From: a virus
Virus record (IMG/VR): IMGVR_UViG_3300046530_000118
Coordinates: 1 to 45,994 of that record
Direction: 5' to 3' (one strand)
DNA length: 45,994 bases
Made by a program: the position numbers and the translations under genes. The notes beneath the pieces are model-generated. The model ran no database searches. It worked only from the letters and a program-made list of their open reading frames with translations, and had not been told where the DNA came from. Of the stretch, positions 41,811-45,994 are shown in pieces (the stretch's first letter is position 1; each line of letters starts with the position of its first letter).

Positions 41811-42206
41811 ATGAATTACGCAGTCATAAATACCGCGACTAGCAACGTAGAAAACGTAATCTTGTGGGATGGCGAATCCGAGTGGTCGCCGCCAGACGGG
41901 TCTATAGCTGTTCAATCTGATATCGCGCAGATCGGGTGGACTTACGTTAGCGGTGAGTTCATTGCGCCGGAACCTACCGCGCCAATACCGCCAACATCCG
42001 AGGAAGTTCTCGCCAACAACACCGCCAAACGGGATGCGCTGCTGGCGCAGGCGACCCTGGCAATCGCACCGCTTCAGGATGCGGTAGATCTGGAGGAAGC
42101 GACGGTTGATGAGGTCGCGCTGCTCAAGAAGTGGAAGCAGTACCGGGTCGCGGTGAATCGGATTGACCTGACGCAGCCCAGCCCAACCTGGCCTCCGCAA
42201 CCCTGA
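41811..42206 (+). CDS. tfa: Tail fibre assembly protein
   Basis: 131 residues from the ATG at 41811 (ggtgag upstream); the in-frame ATG at 41799, overlapping the fibre gene, is also possible. The N-terminus ([20 protein letters not shown]) and the C-terminal signature [19 protein letters not shown], then SPTWPPQP, identify a Tfa/caudo-TAP chaperone that helps the fibre fold and may stay on its tip. Directly behind the fibre gene, as usual. Confidence 0.9.
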   Translation: MNYAVINTATSNVENVILWDGESEWSPPDGSIAVQSDIAQIGWTYVSGEFIAPEPTAPIPPTSEEVLANNTAKRDALLAQATLAIAPLQDAVDLEEATVDEVALLKKWKQYRVAVNRIDLTQPSPTWPPQP

Positions 42207-42225
42207 GTCGCCCGAACTGAAGAAG

Positions 42226-42247
42226 CCGCCTTGAGCGGTATTTTTTT
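42226..42247 (+). terminator. Terminator between fibre-assembly and endolysin genes
   Basis: ccgc (42226-42229) pairs with gcgg (42235-42238) and is followed by ta and seven T (42241-42247). It separates tail genes from the second lysis block. Late transcripts must read through it to express the endolysin. Confidence 0.75.
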
Positions 42248-42261
42248 GCCTGGAGAAAAGC

Positions 42262-42795
42262 ATGCCCATCACTGCGCAGCAGTTGCTGCGGATCCTCCCG
42301 AACGCCGGCGCCAAAGCCGGCGTTTTTGCACCCGTCCTAAACACGGCGATGCAGCGGTACCAGATTGTCGGGTCCAAGCGCATGGCTGCATTTATCGCCC
42401 AGATCGGCCACGAATCCGGCCAGTTACGCTATGTCCGTGAGATTTGGGGGCCGACACCAACTCAAGCCAAGTACGAGGGCAGGGCAGACCTGGGCAACAC
42501 CGTGGCCGGTGACGGTTCAAAGTACCGCGGCAGAGGCCTGATCCAGGTCACCGGCCGGGCGAACTATGCCGCATGCGGCGAGGCGTTGGGCGTGGACCTG
42601 ATCACCCAGCCCGAGCTACTGGAGCAGCCGCAATATGCCTGCATGTCCGCCGCCTGGTTCTGGGCTACCAGGGGACTGAACACCCTGGCCGATGCCGGAG
42701 ACTTCGAGCGCATCACCCGGCGTATCAATGGCGGCATCAACGGTCTGGCCGAGCGTCAGGCCTTCTATCAAGCCGCGCTGAAGGTATTGGCATGA
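42262..42795 (+). CDS. Endolysin, glycoside hydrolase family 19
   Basis: 177 residues. It cleaves the sugar backbone of peptidoglycan. Characteristic pieces are AAFIAQIGHESGQLRYVRE (probable catalytic Glu51 and Glu60) and KYRGRGLIQVTGRANYAA, typical of chitinase-class GH19 endolysins. There is no signal peptide, so it needs the holin. The ribosome site is ggagaaaagc. It overlaps the spanin gene by four bases. A perfect hairpin lies within codons 14-22. Confidence 0.94.
   Translation: MPITAQQLLRILPNAGAKAGVFAPVLNTAMQRYQIVGSKRMAAFIAQIGHESGQLRYVREIWGPTPTQAKYEGRADLGNTVAGDGSKYRGRGLIQVTGRANYAACGEALGVDLITQPELLEQPQYACMSAAWFWATRGLNTLADAGDFERITRRINGGINGLAERQAFYQAALKVLA
42301..42327 (+). terminator. Terminator-like hairpin inside the endolysin gene
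   Basis: aacgccggc (42301-42309) pairs perfectly with gccggcgtt (42316-42324) around gccaaa and is followed by ttt. It lies within the first 25 codons of the endolysin, so it could terminate untranslated transcripts or reduce early lysis. Confidence 0.4.
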
Positions 42796-43307
42796 CTTCG
42801 ATCTGGCTGCGAATCCTTCCTTATATAGGAGCGGTCCTGCTGGTAGCCGCCGCATTGCTCGGCGCCTATCACCACGGCGAGACGGTCAAGGGCAACGAGT
42901 GGCGAGCACGGTGGGATAAGCGGGACGCCGACGATGCCGAGGCGAAAGCTCTCAACGAGGCCGCCGAGCGCACCAAAGAGCATGTCTACCAACAATCAAT
43001 TAACAAGGCGGTTCAAGATGGGCAACGCACGATCGATCAAGCAACGGCTGATGCTGTTGCCGCTCGCACTTCTGCTGACAGCCTGCGCGGAGCAGCCGAC
43101 AACCTTGCCAGTCGGCTCGCAGCCAGTGAAGCCAGCGGCAATTCCTGCACTGCCGCCGCAAGCAAGGCAGCTGCCCGCGCCGCCGCTGTGCTTGCCGACG
43201 TGCTCAAGCGCGCTGACCAGCGAGCGGGCGACCTGGCTGCAATCGCTGACCAAGCCAGGGCCAGGGGACTGACCTGTGAGCAGGCCTACGACGGATTGGG
43301 TCGATAG
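42792..43307 (+). CDS. Inner-membrane spanin, Rz-like (DUF2514)
   Basis: 171 residues from the ATG at 42792. One N-terminal membrane anchor (about 6-25, LRILPYIGAVLLVAAALLGA) is followed by a long periplasmic coiled coil (DADDAEAKALNEAAERTKEH; DQATADAVAARTSADSLRGA). It would join the lipoprotein encoded within it to bridge the periplasm and fuse the membranes in the last step of lysis. Two cysteines (SCTAA, LTCEQ) may form a disulfide. Confidence 0.87.
   Translation: MTSIWLRILPYIGAVLLVAAALLGAYHHGETVKGNEWRARWDKRDADDAEAKALNEAAERTKEHVYQQSINKAVQDGQRTIDQATADAVAARTSADSLRGAADNLASRLAASEASGNSCTAAASKAAARAAAVLADVLKRADQRAGDLAAIADQARARGLTCEQAYDGLGR
43018..43272 (+). CDS. Outer-membrane spanin lipoprotein, Rz1-like, nested in Rz
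   Basis: 84 residues in the +1 frame inside the Rz gene, from the ATG at 43018 (aaggcgg upstream). The basic start MGNARSIKQR, the hydrophobic LMLLPLALLLTAC with lipobox LTAC (C23), and a proline-rich mature part (PVKPAAIPALPPQARQLPAP) are those of Rz1. The complete nesting follows the lambda Rz/Rz1 pattern. Confidence 0.85.
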   Translation: MGNARSIKQRLMLLPLALLLTACAEQPTTLPVGSQPVKPAAIPALPPQARQLPAPPLCLPTCSSALTSERATWLQSLTKPGPGD

Positions 43308-43317
43308 GAGCGGCCGC

Positions 43318-43647
43318 TTAATTGGGAACGCGCGTATTCAGCCTGGCCTGCAGCTCGCGGATGAGCCTTTCTTTTTGGTCGAGAACAAGTGTCAGACTCC
43401 GGATCTCGGCCAGCTGTACCGTGGTCTCGGCTTCCAGGTTCGCCATCCACGACCGTTTCTTTTGGAGTTCGGCTGCTTGCTGGTCGTTCATTTCCACCAG
43501 GCTGGCAATATTTCCTTTAGCGACCTGAAGCTGTCGTTTCAAGTCCTTGATGTCTTCCTCGAGCATACTCGCGTAATGCTTGACGGTTTCGAGCCTTGTC
43601 GGGCTGCCGAGCCAGTCGCTCGTGTCTTCAATTTCGGAGGGGTCCAC
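43318..43647 (-). CDS. SOS-controlled coiled-coil protein
   Basis: 109 residues with a GTG start at 43647 (taaggcg upstream). Residues about 22-105 are one continuous coiled coil (HYASMLEEDIKDLKRQLQVA; NDQQAAELQKKRSWMANLEA; LTLVLDQKERLIRELQARL). Immediately upstream stand a perfect -10 TATAAT (43665-43660) and a LexA box (43666-43681), so it is induced by DNA damage independently of the late operon it faces. The protein family is unknown to me. Lysis timing, recombination or a link to the cell's SOS response are possible roles. Confidence 0.75.
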   Translation of the reverse strand: MDPSEIEDTSDWLGSPTRLETVKHYASMLEEDIKDLKRQLQVAKGNIASLVEMNDQQAAELQKKRSWMANLEAETTVQLAEIRSLTLVLDQKERLIRELQARLNTRVPN

Positions 43648-43659
43648 GATCGCGCCTTA

Positions 43660-43681
43660 ATTATACTGTTTGGATACACAG
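43660..43681 (-). promoter_or_regulatory. LexA-controlled promoter of the coiled-coil gene
   Basis: ctgtttggatacacag (43666-43681) fits CTG-N10-CAG with palindromic outer bases TACTG/CAGTA. Read leftward it directly adjoins TATAAT (43665-43660), 13 bases before the GTG start. The -35 region is weak. Bound LexA would cover the -10 edge. Confidence 0.82.
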
Positions 43682-43774
43682 TAATCGATGGGCTACATAT
43701 CTGCGAGCGCGAAGCGACGGGGAGGTAAACCACCAGACGGAATGGGGGGCATCCTGAACAAAGGAGGTTTCTGG

Positions 43775-44239
43775 TCAACCTGGGAGAGGTTTTTTTCGGG
43801 TTCCCATGCAATATGGGTAGGCGGAACAGCCAAAAAATGCGCGGCCGGCGTAACGCCCTCTTTTGGCGGTCCGAGTTTTCATTGCACTCCCACATGTCGG
43901 GCATAGCCCCAGCTTTTCCCATTCCGCGGCGGGCGGCTTATCTGGGTTTGCCCGAATGACCTGCGACGAGGGGGTAGACGTAGGATGTGTTGCATGTCGA
44001 AAAACTGGCGGAGGTACATTAGGTGCTGGAGAACGTCTAAATATTTTGCCGTAGAGCCAGAAAAAGCCGAAGACTCCGCCAATAAAAATGAGAACCCAGA
44101 GCCCTCCGGAGCCGCCTCCACCACGCCCACCCCGTCCACCTCGGCCGCCCCTACCGCCGCCTCTCGCAAAAGCTGTTTCACTCAGCGTACCTGCGGCGAG
44201 AAGCAGTAGCATGCGACGGGAGACATTCTTGCGGTTCAT
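43775..44239 (-). CDS. Membrane protein with RGG tract and topoisomerase-type zinc ribbon
   Basis: 154 residues from the ATG at 44239. A signal-like N-terminus (RRMLLLLAAGTLSETAFA) is followed by a glycine/arginine tract (RGGGRGGRGGRGGRGGGG), a membrane helix (about 47-66, GLWVLIFIGGVFGFFWLYGK), a proline-rich linker and, at about 115-150, a four-cysteine zinc ribbon of topoisomerase I type (LCPTCGSAMKTRTAKRGRY, then FFGCSAYPYCMGTRKK). Such ribbons bind single-stranded DNA. The combination is rare, and which side of the membrane the ribbon faces is unclear. Minus strand, beyond the lysis genes, so lysogenic cargo. Confidence 0.75.
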   Translation of the reverse strand: MNRKNVSRRMLLLLAAGTLSETAFARGGGRGGRGGRGGRGGGGSGGLWVLIFIGGVFGFFWLYGKIFRRSPAPNVPPPVFRHATHPTSTPSSQVIRANPDKPPAAEWEKLGLCPTCGSAMKTRTAKRGRYAGRAFFGCSAYPYCMGTRKKPLPG

Positions 44240-44316
44240 AGGAAGCATCCTGCTAATAATGTGGGAATCATACCCAAGATGTTGAGCTAGAGAACGAGCA
44301 TGGTGATCGATCGCCT

Positions 44317-44526
44317 TCAATCCGGCGTCATCATCACCGCGAGGGTCATCTTGATGAACTCTTCGTTTTTGTCGATCGCTTCCAACGCGCCGCGCACGTT
44401 CTCGGCGACGTCGGCCGATCCGCGCTGTTCTACCCAAAGAGTCAGCTCCATGATGGCGGCTTCCAGGGCTAGCTGGTTTTCGTTGAGCTTGTGGAGCAGG
44501 GAAGGGAGTAGGTCTGAGTTTGGCAT
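44317..44526 (-). CDS. Small helical protein at the right prophage end
   Basis: 69 residues with an excellent ribosome site (aaggagg) before the ATG at 44526. The protein is helical and acidic (LLPSLLHKLNENQLALEAAI, MELTLWVEQRG, ENVRGALEAIDKNEEFIKMT). I recall similar short proteins in other Pseudomonas prophages at the same end; no function is known. It is the first gene inside the right junction. Confidence 0.7.
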   Translation of the reverse strand: MPNSDLLPSLLHKLNENQLALEAAIMELTLWVEQRGSADVAENVRGALEAIDKNEEFIKMTLAVMMTPD

Positions 44527-44625
44527 CGCGAATCCTCCTTGAAGAGGTCAGCGTAGCATTTTGGGAGTGGTGCACGAAGGAGAGGTGTTCGTCGGCAGGA
44601 CGCCGGGGAGGGGCCGAAAAGCCTC

Positions 44626-44643
44626 AGTGACTTTTCGAGTGAC
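44626..44643 (+). repeat. Right integrase arm-type repeat
   Basis: agtgacttttcgagtgac matches 64-81 at 17 of 18 positions in the same orientation. It lies about 95 bases inside the tRNA-derived right core, with no gene between it and the junction. It is the likely right arm site of attP. Confidence 0.55.
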
Positions 44644-44737
44644 TTTGTAAAACACGGTTGCGCACTGTTGGGCATCGTTGCAGCGAGCGCCAAGCGCGAA
44701 GCCTTGGGTTTAGCGGGTTTCAGCGATCTCCGCATGC

Positions 44738-44783
44738 ATGGGGTGCTAGGGGTCGAGTGTTCGAATCACTCCGTCCCGACCAT
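44738..44783 (+). other. attR: 3' half of tRNA-Pro(GGG)
   Basis: Bases 44738-44782 form the anticodon loop atggggt (anticodon GGG at 44740-44742), the 3' anticodon stem, a five-base variable loop, a complete T arm (gagtg ttcgaat cactc), the 3' acceptor strand cgtcccg, discriminator A and CCA. The 5' half is absent: the preceding bases do not pair into an anticodon stem beyond two positions. Crossover therefore lay in or near the anticodon loop. 44770-44783 repeats the window start. Confidence 0.88.
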
Positions 44784-44808
44784 TATTCCTGAGAAAAATC
44801 AGACACTT

Positions 44809-44835
44809 AAGCCGATCATCCAGATCGGCTTTTTT
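44809..44835 (+). terminator. Original host terminator of tRNA-Pro
   Basis: aagccgatc (44809-44817) pairs with gatcggctt (44823-44831), followed by tttt. It lies 26 bases after the tRNA-derived core and was presumably the tRNA terminator before integration. Confidence 0.85.
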
Positions 44836-44869
44836 GTGTGTGCGCAAAACCCGCGCAAAATTATCGAGT

Positions 44870-45271
44870 GATTTTACGGATACTTAGGTTCGGAACCGCC
44901 TAAGGCTAAATGATTACTCCTGACCCCCTGACTGTGGTTAGTCACGACTAGCTCGCTCCCATGTTCCGCAATTTCTGCCGATGCATACCGGCGTTGCGAT
45001 ATAGGTTCAGCGACAGCGGTCCTACTTCGGCGAATCCCGGCATTTCCTCGTCTTTCTATCCTCTGTTACTAGCTGTCAGCTCCCGTGAAATTATCGCTGG
45101 CATGACGGTTACCTTCAGACCGATTGTCACGCGCTCAGCCCGCAGGTACTGGCTAAACTGAAGAGGTGGATAAACATACACACACAGAGTTCCAGGAAGC
45201 CACTCTAAGCCCCTGTGCAAAGGCACTGGCCACCTGGCGTGTGAGGTAAAGAGTACGAATGGAGAGCGCTC
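44870..45271. other. Host intergenic region, nothing recognised
   Basis: About 400 bases between the tRNA terminator and the DUF6429-like gene. I see no gene, RNA or repeat I can support. A short open frame at 44961-45161 on the plus strand lacks a ribosome site and normal protein composition. Confidence 0.5.
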
Positions 45272-45529
45272 ATGGAATACGATGACAAATTGATTGAAGA
45301 AGCGGTGCTTGCCCTGTTGGTAACCTTCAGTTTTGATAACGGCAACTCGTGGAAAGGCTTCGACTTCGAAACCATGAACCGATTACATGAGCATGGTTTT
45401 ATCCGGAGTCCAGTGAACAAGAGTAAGTCGATTTGGTTGACGGCTGAGGGGTTGGAGCGAGGGCGGGCAATCGCGGATCGGTTGTTTGCGGTAAGAAATG
45501 GAGCGCCTGTATCCGGCTCGGATATCTGA
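45272..45529 (+). CDS. DUF6429-like host protein
   Basis: 85 residues with a ggagag ribosome site. The sequence (MEYDDKLIEEAVLALLVTFS; WKGFDFETMNRLHEHGFI; SIWLTAEGLERGRAIADRLF) matches the small DUF6429 family, which looks like a winged-helix protein (tryptophan-lysine-glycine-phenylalanine turn, helix, then LTxxG). No function is established. It is host chromosomal DNA. Confidence 0.85.
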   Translation: MEYDDKLIEEAVLALLVTFSFDNGNSWKGFDFETMNRLHEHGFIRSPVNKSKSIWLTAEGLERGRAIADRLFAVRNGAPVSGSDI

Positions 45530-45593
45530 GTGCCCGCAGCTTGCTGGAATGGGTTATGGTCTAATGAGATAAGTAATCCAAGGAGCTGATGCT

Positions 45594-45737
45594 ATGGAAA
45601 AGGCGTTTCGAAACCCGCTATTCCTAACCGGGTTGCCATTGGCGATCTGCGGTGTCGCTATCACCGCGCCCAGCCTTTGGATCCCGGGCTTGGTCATGAT
45701 GGTTGCTGGCTGGGCGAGTGGCAACAAGCGGGCCTGA
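45594..45737 (+). CDS. Small host membrane protein, 47 residues
   Basis: Short gene with aaggagctgatgct before the ATG at 45594. The product begins MEKAFRNPLFLTGLPLAICG and consists of two hydrophobic stretches (about 8-24 and 28-41) separated by APSLW, ending in GNKRA. It is a probable small inner-membrane protein of the host, with no known function. Confidence 0.65.
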   Translation: MEKAFRNPLFLTGLPLAICGVAITAPSLWIPGLVMMVAGWASGNKRA

Positions 45738-45883
45738 CTTCATTGATATGTAAATCTCACACCTTTATGCGACCAAAAGGGACCAAAAAGCAAAAAGGAG
45801 CAAAAAGGAAAAAGGGGCAGAATTATTTTTCCTGACCCCTTTGCTCACAAAATAAATCTGTCCCCTTCGGCGTTTTTCAAGGT

Positions 45884-45927
45884 AGTTGTCGTGTCGCCCG
45901 TCTTGCTAGGCGACCTTCACGACAACT
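45884..45927. repeat. Inverted repeat at the end of a host gene
   Basis: agttgtcgtg (45884-45893) and cacgacaact (45918-45927) are perfect inverted copies, with an inner tcgcc/ggcga pair. Read leftward it overlaps the stop codon of the partial gene and could act as its terminator or as a mobile repeat. Confidence 0.6.
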
Positions 45928-45994
45928 GTCAGCTCCCTTTCGGGGTTGAGATACACCGTCCCGATAGGGTTCCAGTTGCGTGTCTCACCTGACC
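45906..45994 (-). CDS. C-terminal end of a host gene running off the window
   Basis: On the minus strand an open frame entering from the right edge ends at TAG 45906-45908 and reads ETRNWNPIGTVYLN followed by PERELTVVVKVA. The sequence looks like genuine coding. I cannot identify the protein from 29 residues. Confidence 0.5.
   Translation of the reverse strand, partial: SGETRNWNPIGTVYLNPERELTVVVKVA

Noticed and set aside
41373-42383. A proline-rich 336-codon minus-strand frame
   Set aside because: The proline runs are simply the reverse complement of the glycine codons of the tail fibre tip.
43688-43906. A 72-codon plus-strand frame just right of the second LexA box
   Set aside because: It overlaps the 3' end of the zinc-ribbon gene antisense and has no ribosome site at its ATG. 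The perfect -10 beside the LexA box points the other way.
44738-44782. A complete tRNA gene at the right end
   Set aside because: Only the 3' half is present; upstream bases do not form a D arm, 5' acceptor strand or full anticodon stem, so it is an attachment-site fragment.

Overview
The window is almost entirely one temperate phage genome (a prophage of about 44.8 kb) integrated in a Pseudomonas-type chromosome, with about 1.2 kb of host DNA at the right. The host call rests on the overall G+C-rich composition, the DUF1654-type SOS gene and Pseudomonas-style LexA boxes. The attachment site is the 3' end of a tRNA-Pro(GGG) gene: the last 13 bases of the intact tRNA open the window (1-13), and a copy of its 3' half, from the anticodon loop to CCA, lies at 44738-44782. 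Two 18-base direct repeats (64-81 and 44626-44643) sit just inside the ends and look like integrase arm sites. The tail genes (sheath, tube, tape measure, J-type baseplate) make this a contractile-tailed myovirus.

Layout, left to right. (1) 64-10860, mostly minus strand: integrase and excisionase-like gene, then an early operon of small proteins, a cytosine-5 methyltransferase, a YqaJ exonuclease, an ERF annealing protein and a zinc-finger protein. Two small plus-strand genes (2849 and 5497) interrupt it. (2) 10861-11631: a structured, apparently untranslated leader, then the leftward early promoter with three repressor operators. (3) 11632-14785, the immunity region: an SOS-boxed DUF1654 gene, an OLD-like ATPase/Toprim gene directly downstream of the S24 repressor (the rex position of lambda), the repressor, a second set of three operators and a 58-residue Cro. 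(4) 14861-19582, rightward: small regulators, an O-like replication protein, a DnaB helicase, NinB- and NinG-like proteins and a Q-position gene. (5) 19588-19688: a late promoter followed at once by a terminator. (6) An inverted cargo gene with a PD-(D/E)xK-like core, next to a broken phage gene. (7) 20553-43307, late genes: holin-like proteins, terminase, portal, head, connectors, sheath, tube, frameshifted tail chaperone, tape measure, baseplate, fibre, GH19 endolysin and Rz/Rz1 spanins. A secreted cargo gene is inserted backwards among the baseplate genes. (8) 43318-44526, minus strand: three accessory genes, the first behind a LexA box and a perfect TATAAT.

How it works together (inference): in the lysogen the repressor binds six CAAGnnnnCTTG sites on both sides of its own transcription unit, shutting both early promoters while expressing itself and the OLD-like gene. 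DNA damage would inactivate repressor and LexA together, releasing the early operons and the two LexA-boxed genes. The Q-position protein would then carry polymerase from the late promoter through its terminator into lysis, head and tail genes.

The best leads for something undescribed are the OLD-like gene in the rex position, the inverted nuclease-like cargo gene, the structured early leader with a repeated loop motif, and the SOS-controlled coiled-coil gene at the right end. The -1 frameshift in the tail chaperone is a strong and testable reading of the sequence.
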